DNA from: Blakeslea trispora
Taxonomy: Eukaryota > Mucoromycota > Mucoromycetes > Mucorales > Choanephoraceae
Length of the DNA stretch: 64,000 nucleotides
Direction of reading: 5' to 3'
Assembly (NCBI GenBank): GCA_025331445.1
Contig: JAIWNE010000027.1
Span: forward strand, 186,001 to 250,000
Made by a program: the position numbers and the translations under genes. The notes under the pieces were generated by a model, which searched no databases, was not told the DNA's origin, and was given only the letters and a program-made list of their open reading frames with translations. Shown here in pieces: positions 43,591 through 53,008 of the stretch; the first letter of the stretch is position 1; every line of letters begins with the position of its first letter.

Positions 43591-46473
43591 ATGTCCTCTC
43601 AACAAAAAAGACAACGTATCATACCTCAAAACCAACCTGGTAGAAGTGTATTTAGCCAATTCGAAACAGAGCCTGAGAATCATTGTGGTTTGTGTGATGG
43701 GATATTTGCAACAAAGTACATGCTTGGACAACATTTATCTACTGTGCATCGTATGAGCGAAGTATACATCAACAGCTATCTTAGATCTGCTGAGCAAAGA
43801 GAACTTAGTGCTGCAGCCAATGAAGAAGAGCAAGACGAAGATGACTTCGAACTGGATTTCAATGACTCTGAAGTTGAAGAAGAAAATGAAGACACCGACA
43901 GACTTTTGGAACAGCTTGTAAACTATCGTATTCAAACATTACAAGGTCTTTTCAATCAAAATGTCGAAGGAATTCAAAATGCAGAGTCAGCATTTCCTTT
44001 CAAGAATATTGAGGCAATGATATTGCATGTTTTGGTAGATGGAGATAACGACATGATATCTCAAAGAATGATGATGAAAATTCTTTATGCATTCAAGCTT
44101 CTATTGATTGTTTCTGAAGAAGCTTTCAGAAAGAATGAAAGAGTTGTTTTGCCAACACTCAACAAGCTCATGCATTACCAGAACCAAGTTCGCAACCAGA
44201 TTCCAGTTTTTCCTAGCAAGTCTGTTATCTTGAAAAATGATAATAATGCCTCAGTTGAAGGATGTGTAAATCTACCTTCAGATCATTTGAAGTTGATGGC
44301 GTCCAACCCAAGAAAATCAGTTAGAATTTTCTCTGCCCCTGATCGTACTCCCAATCAGTCAGTCTCCCTACAACAAGGCAAGAAATGGAAAGAGAACCCA
44401 TGCTTCCAACAGCCTATGACTACTGTAGATGACTTTGACTACTGGTCTGGTGATATTGCTCTAATTCAAGCAGGCAACAGATCTATTTACTTGCTAATCG
44501 AATCGTTTCATACTGAATGCAACAATCTCTTTGTACAAGACTACCAAGTTATCATTTATCCAAATGATTCAAGAACCTTCATCAAAGAAAATTGCATCAA
44601 GATGCGTGCAAGTCAATTGATACAGTTAGTGCAAGTCGATCGTGCCAATCTGGCAATTGGACTCGACATCTTCAATGGTATGATGCAACTCAGCACATAT
44701 CATCTGAACCTTTTCACCATCATGCATCCACTCAGAAAGCTTGCTGCTAATCAACCTGGAAAGTATTACAAGGTTAGAATAAGCCCTATTATTCTTTTCA
44801 CCGATGATACTAGTGGAAACAAGAGCAAGCAGTTCAATGCATATGAAAGCTGGTCAATGCGATGTGCTTCAATGACATTCAAGGAAAGATCGTCACTAGA
44901 GAATATGCATTTTATTGGAGCTGTCCAAAAGAAGGAGGGTATTAGTGGAGTTTCGTTGATTCCTTGTCTTGTAGAAGACCTAGTCAAGCTGGAGAACGGT
45001 GTTGTCATGTATTCAGCAGTTGACAATGAAGATGTGCTTGTTGTGGCTCCCGTTTTGTGGATTGAAGCAGACTCTCCCTGTCACTCTCAACTTTGTGGTC
45101 TCTATGGCTTACGTACCAAGTGTCCTTGTAGAAAGTGCTATGTCGACCTTTCTCGTGGTGCTGAAGCTAGACAAAGAACAAGATCATACTACACTGGAGA
45201 TCATTGCCAGCGAGTTAGATCTCATTATGTGACAGCAGCAAGTACTTCCGATCGAAGCAGTGTGATCTTAGATGCTCCTAAAGCTGGAGAAAGCTCAGTA
45301 GCAAAAGTTTTGTCATTTAAAGACACTAACACAAGTGCTCTCTTACAACTGAAGTCTTTTGATCCACAACAGGATACTCCAACTGAGATCCTTCATACAG
45401 TATTGCTAGGTGTGTCGAAGTACTTGATAACAGACCTCGTTAAAATCATTGCTACTAAAGCGCAATTGACCAAAATAACGACGGCTCTTGATCATTACAA
45501 GCATTCAAAAGGCTTCTCTAGAAAGCTGAGTAGAAAGCTTCAGCATGTTGGGTCTTTCTTGGGAAGAGACTTCAAAGTATTGCTTCAAATACTTCCCGTG
45601 ATTTTAGTCGCAGAGTTTCCTGACGCAACAGGAAATCTCAAGTACATGATTCCTTGTTTTGTCCAGCTCGGAAAGCTATGCTCCCTTCTTTTTGTAAAGC
45701 AAGTACCACAAGGCTTTAACCATTATGTAGAAGTAGTAGGCCAAGTATCTAGAGAACTGGTTGCCATACTCTATGACTATGATCAAAACTGCACACACAT
45801 CAAGCATGTCAAGTATCACCTGAAGCCCAAAACCCATTTCCTTACTCACTTATCGCAAGACATCAAACGCTTTGGCGCATCTTTGAACTTTGAGACAGAA
45901 AAAGGGGAGCAGTTTAACAAGCACATCAGGGAGCACATTGAACATACAAACAAAGCCGAAGTTCCAAGACAATTGGCTGTTAAGTTTGGCAAGCAAGCAG
46001 CTATGAGACATGTTGTAGATGGTGGCTCTTGGTTGACTCAAGATGGCTTTAGAGTCAAGACTGGCCAAAGAGTTCTAAATTTTGTTGACACACATGCACA
46101 AGACTTTTACCAACATTTCTTTGGGGGAACTCGAGACTTTGTTGATAACAATGATTATCAAAATGATAATATCAAGGTATGCAACGGATTGTTTGCACTG
46201 TTTAAACAGATACAACATCCTTCTTTGCTCCAAGTTGGCGTTTACGTCGATGGTTTTATGCAAGTCTATCAAGTACAACCGGCTTCTGCCAATGATAGAC
46301 TAACAAATGTTCTCAGGGCGCTACCTACGAGAGAACTTATTGACTATAGGCAAGTTCGCCTCGAATGCTTACTTGATATGCATACTCGGTTGGACAACTA
46401 CCAACTAATCAACTTAAGCAAGTTTGGAATTTACTGGTATTTCAAATACTATACCAATTTCCTCTCCAATTAA
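43591..46473 (+). CDS. Plavaka-type DDE transposase with N-terminal C2H2 finger
   Basis: A single intronless frame of 960 residues starts MSSQQKRQRIIPQNQPG; the open frame extends a little upstream without an ATG. A C2H2 finger is at residues 32-53 (CGLCDGIFATK...HLSTVH), followed by an acidic stretch. The catalytic core resembles Plavaka transposases: FTDDTSGNKSKQFNAYESW near residue 405 (first Asp), a Cys-rich insert near 503-520 (TKCPCRKCY), DTPTEILHTVLLGVSKYL near 605, and FETEKGEQFNKHIREHI near 770. The last should supply the final acidic residue, followed by VPRQLAVKFGKQAAMRHVVDGGSW. Order and spacing match the family. The product should excise and insert the surrounding element by binding its CACCACC ends. 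No frameshift or stop is seen. The exact catalytic triad is inferred by family resemblance, not tested. Confidence 0.85.
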   Translation: MSSQQKRQRIIPQNQPGRSVFSQFETEPENHCGLCDGIFATKYMLGQHLSTVHRMSEVYINSYLRSAEQRELSAAANEEEQDEDDFELDFNDSEVEEENEDTDRLLEQLVNYRIQTLQGLFNQNVEGIQNAESAFPFKNIEAMILHVLVDGDNDMISQRMMMKILYAFKLLLIVSEEAFRKNERVVLPTLNKLMHYQNQVRNQIPVFPSKSVILKNDNNASVEGCVNLPSDHLKLMASNPRKSVRIFSAPDRTPNQSVSLQQGKKWKENPCFQQPMTTVDDFDYWSGDIALIQAGNRSIYLLIESFHTECNNLFVQDYQVIIYPNDSRTFIKENCIKMRASQLIQLVQVDRANLAIGLDIFNGMMQLSTYHLNLFTIMHPLRKLAANQPGKYYKVRISPIILFTDDTSGNKSKQFNAYESWSMRCASMTFKERSSLENMHFIGAVQKKEGISGVSLIPCLVEDLVKLENGVVMYSAVDNEDVLVVAPVLWIEADSPCHSQLCGLYGLRTKCPCRKCYVDLSRGAEARQRTRSYYTGDHCQRVRSHYVTAASTSDRSSVILDAPKAGESSVAKVLSFKDTNTSALLQLKSFDPQQDTPTEILHTVLLGVSKYLITDLVKIIATKAQLTKITTALDHYKHSKGFSRKLSRKLQHVGSFLGRDFKVLLQILPVILVAEFPDATGNLKYMIPCFVQLGKLCSLLFVKQVPQGFNHYVEVVGQVSRELVAILYDYDQNCTHIKHVKYHLKPKTHFLTHLSQDIKRFGASLNFETEKGEQFNKHIREHIEHTNKAEVPRQLAVKFGKQAAMRHVVDGGSWLTQDGFRVKTGQRVLNFVDTHAQDFYQHFFGGTRDFVDNNDYQNDNIKVCNGLFALFKQIQHPSLLQVGVYVDGFMQVYQVQPASANDRLTNVLRALPTRELIDYRQVRLECLLDMHTRLDNYQLINLSKFGIYWYFKYYTNFLSN

Positions 46474-46525
46474 GCCTTCTTTTAACCTTCCTTTCCTCTT
46501 CTATGCCCTCCATTATGTTTATATA

Positions 46526-46687
46526 CCTCACCTATGCCCTCACCTATGCCCTCACCTATGCCCTCACCTATGCCCTCACCTATGCCCTCACCTATGCCCT
46601 CACCTATGCCCTCACCTATGCCCTCACCTATGCCCTCACCTATGCCCTCACCTATGCCCTCACTTATGCCCTCACCTATGCCCTTAA
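46526..46687 (+). repeat. 12-bp minisatellite (ccctcacctatg, about 13 copies)
   Basis: The unit ccctcacctatg is repeated almost perfectly from about 46526, with one unit carrying a t for c (cttatg near 46672) and decayed units at the right edge (46682-46720). It begins 53 bp after the transposase stop codon and lies within the transposon. Because the unit is a multiple of three, all three forward frames stay open through it, producing spurious short ORFs. Confidence 0.93.
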
Positions 46688-46933
46688 TTATGTTATTACT
46701 TATGTTCCTATGCTTTTATCTATAAATCTTTAATTTCTCCAAGTTCAAATAGAATTCCGTTTAAATTTTCTCATTTACTGATTGGCTTTATTTTGCTTTT
46801 GTTTCAAAACGTGTTAGTAATCCCAAAGTCCCAACGAATAATTCTTTGCTAAATAGTTTTCAACTACCGCACAGGGGAACATCAAAGCTTTCAGCCAATG
46901 ACTAGCTTCCAAAAAGTTGAGTTTCCTTTTTTA

Positions 46934-46955
46934 CAATCTAAAACCTTTGGTGGTG
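46934..46955 (-). repeat. Right terminal inverted repeat of the Plavaka-like element
   Basis: 22 bp beginning caatctaaaacc and ending ggtggtg, the reverse complement of 42621-42642 with one mismatch, followed directly by TT. Confidence 0.82.
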
Positions 46956-47307
46956 TTGCTTTGACTTGTCTGCATGAACTGTCAGAGTAAAAAAAAGGAG
47001 GAGGGGGGGGAGGAGGGAAGGGAGTCTACCTGCTCATGTAGACTTGATCAACAATAAGAACTGAACACAAACATCATATATATCATATGATTGAATAGTA
47101 ATAATGAGTACTTGCAAATGTTCCTGAAACTGCGGCCTCAAATGCATTGTTAAATCGCGGCCAATTATTTTTGTTTATCGCGACTTGTCATAACCATTCA
47201 ACTTTGAATGGTGTGGCTTGTTCGGATGTTTAAAAAATAAAACTTGCCCTTCCGTATTATATTTTTCCCTTTTTTTTTTCTTCTTTAAATCCAAAAAAAA
47301 ACTCACT
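46956..47307. other. Upstream region of the isoleucyl-tRNA synthetase gene
   Basis: 352 bp between the right transposon end and the ATG at 47308. It includes a G-rich run (46990-47020) and a T-rich leader at 47255-47285. No gene is seen. Confidence 0.45.
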
Positions 47308-50300
47308 ATGTCTTTGGCTGACTGTAAGCAATAGATACATGTTTAAAATCTTTGTTTTATATTAAAACATCCCCTTTTTTTCTCTCTTTACAGTGTCTGG
47401 TCAATTCAAGTAAAGCAAACAATACATCATCAAGCGTGTTTTCTTTCTTTAGATATTGATTTCTTTTTTTTTTGATAGCTTCCCAAAGGAAGAAGAAAAA
47501 ATCCTCGAGTTTTGGAAAGAAATCGATGCTTTCCAAACTTCCATGAAGCTCAACAAGGACAAGCCTGTCTTTGCTTTCTATGATGGTCCTCCATTTGCTA
47601 CCGGTCTTCCTCACTACGGTCACTTGTTGGCTGGTACCATCAAGGATATTGTCACCCGTTATGCCCATAACACCGGTCACCATGTCGAACGTCGTTTCGG
47701 TTGGGATACTCACGGTCTCCCTGTTGAATACGAAATTGACAAGAAGTTGGGTATCACCGGTAAGCACGATGTCATGAAGATGGGTATCGACAAATATAAC
47801 GCCGAATGTAGAGCCATTGTCATGAGATATGCTGGTGAATGGCGCAAGACAGTAGAGCGTATGGCTCGTTGGATTGACTTTGATAACGATTACAAGACCT
47901 TGAACCCCACTTTCATGGAAAGTGTCTGGTGGGTCTTTAAGCAATTGTTTGAAAAGGGTCAAGTATATCGTGGTCAAAAGGTAAGCCAAGTTGTCTATAT
48001 TTCCTGAGGAAGTGAGAAAAAAAAAAGATTTGCTTATTGATTTATATTGTTTTTTGACAGGTCATGCCTTACTCTACTGGTTGTACTACACCTTTGTCCA
48101 ACTTTGAATCCTCTCAAAACTACAGGGATGTAAACGATCCTGCTGGTAAAGTCAAATGAATTAAACATTGAAAAAAAGGCAGATGTTAACAAACTTTACA
48201 AAATGAATAGTGGTTGTTGGTTTCCCTTTGGTCAGTGATCCCTCTGTTCAACTTTTGGCATGGACTACCACTCCTTGGACCTTGCCTTCCAACATGGCTG
48301 TCTGTGTTCATCCTGAACTCGAATACGTAAAGATCCGTGATGAAGCTACCGGCAACACTTACGTCTTGATGGAAAAGCGCCTCAACATCCTCTACAAGGA
48401 CCCCAAGAAGGCCAAGTTTGCTATCCTTGAAAAGTTCAAGGGTGCCGATATGGCTGGTTGGGAATACGTCCCTATGTTTGACTTCTTTGCTGAGGAATTC
48501 AAGGGCAAGGCCTTCAAGGTCTTGGTGGATACCTATGTCACTGATGACTCTGGTACTGGTATTGTTCACAACTCTCCTGCTTTTGGTGAAGACGATTACC
48601 GTGTTTGTCTTGCCAACGGTGTTATCACTGCCGATGGTCATTTACCTTGTCCTGTGGATGAATCTGGTATCTTCACTGAAGAAGTTCCTGATTACAAGGG
48701 CATGTATGTCAAGGATGCTGATAAGGTCATTCAAAAGGACATCAAGGCCAAGAACCGTATGATTGTTCAATCCCAATTCATGCACAGTTATCCTTTCTGT
48801 TGGAGATCAGATACTCCTTTGATCTATAAGGCTGTTCCTGCTTGGTTTGTTCGTGTCACTCCTATTATTGACAAGATTTTGGCTCGTAACGAAGAAATGC
48901 GATGGTAAGTATACATACCTATTTATAGAATAAGATACAGGAATTGATTTTTCTTAAAAAAGGGTTCCTTCTTTTGTTCAAGAGAAGCGTTTTGCTAACT
49001 GGATTTCCAATGCTCGTGATTGGAATATCTCTCGTAACCGTTACTGGGGTACTCCCATCCCTATCTGGGTGAGTGAAGACTTTGAGGAAATCGTCTGTGT
49101 TGGTTCGATTGCTGAATTGGAAGAACTCAGTGGTGTTTCACCCATCACCGATATTCACCGTGAAAGCATCGATAGCATCACCATTCCCTCCAAGAAGGGT
49201 AAGGGTGTTCTCCGTCGTATTGAAGAAGTCTTTGATTGTTGGTTTGAATCTGGTTCTATGCCTTATGCTCAACAACACTATCCTTTCGAAAATGCCGAAA
49301 AGGTACAATCTTCTTTCCCTGCGGACTTCATTTCTGAAGGTATCGATCAAACCCGTGGTTGGTTCTATACTCTCTTGGTCTTGTCTACTCACTTGTTTGA
49401 CAAGCCTCCTGCCAAGAACGTCATTGTCAGTGGTCTTGTCTTGGCCAGTGATGGTAAGAAGATGTCTAAGCGTCTCAAGAACTACCCTGAACCCGGTATT
49501 GTGATGGACAAGTTTGGTTCTGATGCCTTGAGACTTTACTTGATTAACTCTCCTGTTGTTCGTGCCGAAACCTTAAAGTTCAGAGAAGAAGGTGTCAAGG
49601 ACGTGATCTCCAAGGTCTTTTTGCCTTGGTACAACGCTTACAAGTTCTTCCTTACTCAAACTGCTGTCTTGAAGAAGGACTTTAGCTATGAATTCCAATA
49701 TGACGCTCACATCAAGAAGTCTGACAACGTCATGGATCGTTGGGTCTTGGCCTCTTGTCAATCTCTCATCAAGTTCATCCGTGAAGAAATGGGTTCTTAC
49801 AGACTCTACACTGTTGTTCCTCGTTTGTTGAACATGATTGATACTCTCACCAACTGGTATGTTCGTTTCAACCGTAAGAGATTGAAGGGTGAAAATGGTT
49901 TGGAAGATGCCAAGTTGGCCATGAACACTCTTTACGAAGTCTTGTTCACCTTGTGTCTTACCATGGCTCCTTTCACACCTTACTTGGTTGAAAACATGTA
50001 TCAGAACCTCAAGAACTTTGCTCCCAAGAACCCCAATGTGGTTGACGATCGTTCCATCCATTTCTTGGACTTCCCTACTGTTCGTGAAGAATACTTTGAT
50101 CCTGAAATTGAACGCGCTGTCGGTCGTATGCAAGCTGTCATCGAATTGGGTCGTACTATCCGTGAACGCAAGAACATCTCTCTCAAGACTCCCTTGAAGG
50201 AATTGGTCGTCATTCACAACGATCCTCAATACCACGCCGATGTCAAGGCCCTTGAGACCTACATTGTTGAAGAGCTGAATGTTCGTACTCTTGTTGTGAC

Positions 50301-50874
50301 TGACAATGAAGACAAGTATGGTATCAAGTACAAGGCTGAAGCTGATTGGAAGACTTTGGGTCAAAAGCTCAAGAAGGATGCTATGAAGGTCAAGAAGGGT
50401 CTTCCTGAATTGACCAGCGAACAAATCAAGGAATTCGTCCAAACCAAGGAAATCATGGTCTCTGGTATCAAGGTGACTGACGAAGACTTGAATGTCATTC
50501 GTTACTTTGATGCTTCTGATGATGCTCTCTATGAAGCTAACAGTGATAAGGATTCCTTGGTCTTGATGGATGTCAAGTTATATCCCGAATTAGAAGAAGA
50601 AGGTGTTGCCCGTGAAATCATCAACCGTGTTCAACGTTTGAGAAAGAAGGTCAACCTTTTGCCTACTGACGATATCAACATGTATTATAACTTCACTGCC
50701 GACTTGTCTGCTGAATTAGAAGCCGTCATCAAGAACCAAGAGGCTACTTTAGTCAAGGTCATCAAGAAGCCTTTGCAACCTTTTGACAAGATGACTTCTG
50801 ATGAAAAGCTTATTACTGAAGAAGAACAAGATGTCAATGGCATCAAGTTCAACCTTATCTTCGCTAAGCATTAA
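47308..50874 (+). CDS. ILS1: Isoleucyl-tRNA synthetase, cytosolic
   Basis: Charges tRNA-Ile with isoleucine; class I synthetase. Six exons in phase (47308-47323, 47394-47409, 47479-47980, 48061-48145, 48211-48904, 48963-50874) give 1,074 residues. The first two exons are only 16 nt each. The start MSLAD leads into [12 protein letters not shown]. The HIGH motif is read as [16 protein letters not shown], the editing domain contains [12 protein letters not shown] and [19 protein letters not shown], and the KMSKS motif is [13 protein letters not shown]. The anticodon-binding region follows ([26 protein letters not shown]). Length and motif spelling match the eukaryotic cytosolic enzyme and there is no mitochondrial presequence. 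It is divergent from the CHS5-like gene. Codon use is strongly biased, as expected for a highly expressed gene. Confidence 0.96.
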
Positions 50875-51376
50875 TAGCATTTTCATGTATTTAAAATATG
50901 TTACTCCAATTTTTTTTTAATTATAATTTCTCTTTTCCCTTTTTTTCTTCTTCTCTCTTTAGAAATAAATTGTTTATATATAAAAAGAGAAATAGCCATG
51001 ATTCAGTTGTAAAAAAAAAACACCATTGGGATCCATGAAAAGGCAGTTAAAGTACGAAATTGATTTTGATTGGTCTGTAACTTTTATTGTGATTGGCTAC
51101 AGCATGGTTTGTTGGGTACACCAATAAGGGCATAGACAGAAGGCTTTTTTCTTCTCAATGATAACGCAAAGTTCTTCTTGTAAGACCTTGATGTACCTTA
51201 TTTGTGTGACAACCAAACCTAAAAGGTCTTTTGTGGATTAAACTTCCAAATTTGTCGATTATCTCCCCCCCCCCTTCTCCTTTTTTAAGATTAGGAAAAA
51301 AAAAAAAGGTTATCTAAAGTACGATTTTCTTTTTTCTTTTTCTCTTCTTTTCTCTTTCAAAAAAAAACCAAACCAA
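50875..51376. other. Intergenic region
   Basis: About 500 bp, with T/C-rich tracts at 50910-50965 (3' end of the synthetase gene) and 51265-51360 (leader of the P450 gene). No gene is seen. Confidence 0.45.
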
Positions 51377-52945
51377 ATGGGCACTGTATTATCTTATTGT
51401 ATTCCAATTGCACTTACCTTTATTATTACCAAAATAGCAGAGCGATTCCTCTGGGTCAATAAGCGAGCAGATGGTACACAAAAAGAACCTTGGCCACCAA
51501 GTCCCTCCCATCTTCCTTATATCACAAACGCCTACAAGTTGTTTGAAAACGGAACCTATCATCAACTGACTCAATGGCATCGAGAGCTTGGAGACCTCTA
51601 TTCTGTCTTGATTGGACAAAAACGCATTGTGGTCGTCAATACAGCCGAGCTCGTCCAAAAGGTCCTTGTCGAAAAAGAACAATACAACTCATCTCGTTTA
51701 CGATCGGATTCGTTCGAACGTTTATTGACAGATCAATGCAAGACTGTCTTTACGGCTGAATTCTCGCTCTATTGGTCCCGTCTACGCCGTGCTATCTTTG
51801 GTGCGATTGGTAAGATCACAGAAACGACTGCAAGACATATTCAAACACAATCAGACAAGTTGGTATGGGGCATTGGTGAGCATGGGCACCGTTTGACAGC
51901 AAAGGAGTTGAGAGAGGTAGTTGGTCTATTGGCTATGGATACAGCATTGACCTTGGTCTATGGTCAACATCACGGTCAAGATAAAGACAAGATGGCTACG
52001 TTGATGAAGCAGCTAGAGGTATTAGAGGCTCGTCAGACACGCAAATATAACCGTATGGGACAGTTCTTTCCATTCATCAATGGATGGCTGGATGTAATGA
52101 GTCTGTTTACCTTGAATTCCAAAAACCTTTCACCACGTAATGCAATGTTGGAGACTGTGTTGCCTTCATTTGCCTCTGTCTATGCTCTTCGAGAACCTAG
52201 TGTGTTGGGCGAAAAGGACAAGTTGGCTGGTCCCAACAAGCAACTAGATTCGATCGTCAAGAGCTTACTGTTTGTCGAGCCCTCTAAAAACGACCCTGAG
52301 GTCACTCAGTTGTCAAAAGACGAAATTCTAGGCAACTCGGTTCATTTGGTGTTACATGCCTATGTCTATCTGGCTTCCACTCTCTATACCTTGATTCAAC
52401 GGTTAGCAACTGAACCTGACTTTCAAACACGATTATGGCAAGCACAAGATAAACAAGAACTGGCCACTGCGTTTGTGCGTGAAAGTATGCGTTTGGATTC
52501 TCCTAATCGATTGCTGGGTTATGGTCCCCGTGCAGATTACGAACTTGAAGTCGATGGTACCTCCTATCGCGTAGACATCGACAGCGAGATTGTTGTCAAT
52601 GTAGATGCCATCCATCAAAACGAACGCTATTACCCTCAACCTGACCAATTCAATCCTGATCGTTTCTTGAAATCAGAAAAGAAGACAGTGTCCCTGATGA
52701 CACCCGATGGAACAGGAAAGAAGACAGCACGCGATCATTTGGCCTTTGGTGCTGGTCGTCGTGTTTGCCTAGGTAGTCGAGTGAGTGAAGCATTCTTGGT
52801 GTCTGCCTTGTTACGACTGAATCAGGCGTATGTGTTGGAAGGAGGTGATGTTTCAGAAAAGGTCGAGTCAACTACGAGTGTTTGGCATTGGACTGGTCGA
52901 ACAGAAACCAAGGGCTCCTCTATAGAATTTATTCAACGAGAATGA
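51377..52945 (+). CDS. Cytochrome P450-family protein with atypical I-helix
   Basis: An intronless frame encodes 522 residues. MGTVLSYCIPIALTFIITKIAERFLW is a membrane anchor followed by a Pro-rich hinge (WPPSPSHLPY), as in ER P450s. The K-helix ExxR is ESMR at about residue 369, the PERF-like motif is FNPDRFL, and the haem loop FGAGRRVCLGSR has its Cys ligand at about residue 464. These three show that haem can be bound. The I-helix, where most P450s have AGxxT with an acid-alcohol pair, instead reads GNSVHLVLHAYVYLASTLY. The Asp/Glu and Thr that help activate oxygen are missing. The protein could be a P450 that uses peroxide or rearranges substrates, or one with another role. It converges on a Zn2Cys6 factor 63 bp away. 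Family membership is good; substrate unknown. Confidence 0.85.
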   Translation: MGTVLSYCIPIALTFIITKIAERFLWVNKRADGTQKEPWPPSPSHLPYITNAYKLFENGTYHQLTQWHRELGDLYSVLIGQKRIVVVNTAELVQKVLVEKEQYNSSRLRSDSFERLLTDQCKTVFTAEFSLYWSRLRRAIFGAIGKITETTARHIQTQSDKLVWGIGEHGHRLTAKELREVVGLLAMDTALTLVYGQHHGQDKDKMATLMKQLEVLEARQTRKYNRMGQFFPFINGWLDVMSLFTLNSKNLSPRNAMLETVLPSFASVYALREPSVLGEKDKLAGPNKQLDSIVKSLLFVEPSKNDPEVTQLSKDEILGNSVHLVLHAYVYLASTLYTLIQRLATEPDFQTRLWQAQDKQELATAFVRESMRLDSPNRLLGYGPRADYELEVDGTSYRVDIDSEIVVNVDAIHQNERYYPQPDQFNPDRFLKSEKKTVSLMTPDGTGKKTARDHLAFGAGRRVCLGSRVSEAFLVSALLRLNQAYVLEGGDVSEKVESTTSVWHWTGRTETKGSSIEFIQRE

Positions 52946-53008
52946 TTATAAATTTATATTATATTTGACACTTAATAAAATAATAATAACTAATGAATCA
53001 CTATAAAT

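Larger units (their letters stand above)
42621..46955 (+). mobile_element. Complete Plavaka-like (CACTA/CMC) DNA transposon, 4.3 kb
   Basis: The ends are 22-bp inverted repeats that match at 21 of 22 positions. The left one, 42621-42642, begins CACCACCAGAGG; the right one, 46934-46955, read outward-in, begins CACCACCAAAGG. Both continue TTTTAGATTG. TT stands just outside each end (42619-42620 and 46956-46957), consistent with a 2-bp target duplication. Inside are a large foldback (42787-43047), a transposase gene on the plus strand and a 12-bp minisatellite. CAC-type termini and the encoded protein fit the CMC superfamily, Plavaka branch, which is known from fungi. The open transposase frame, nearly identical ends and clean duplication suggest recent or still possible activity. 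The element lies between two divergent housekeeping genes. Confidence 0.82.

Noticed and set aside
46526..46687. Possible CRISPR array
   Set aside because: Units of 12 bp follow each other directly with no spacers, and the host is a eukaryote; it is a minisatellite.
49573..50442. Antisense 289-codon frame over isoleucyl-tRNA synthetase
   Set aside because: Biased codon use in a highly expressed gene often leaves the antisense frame open; the synthetase frame is certain.
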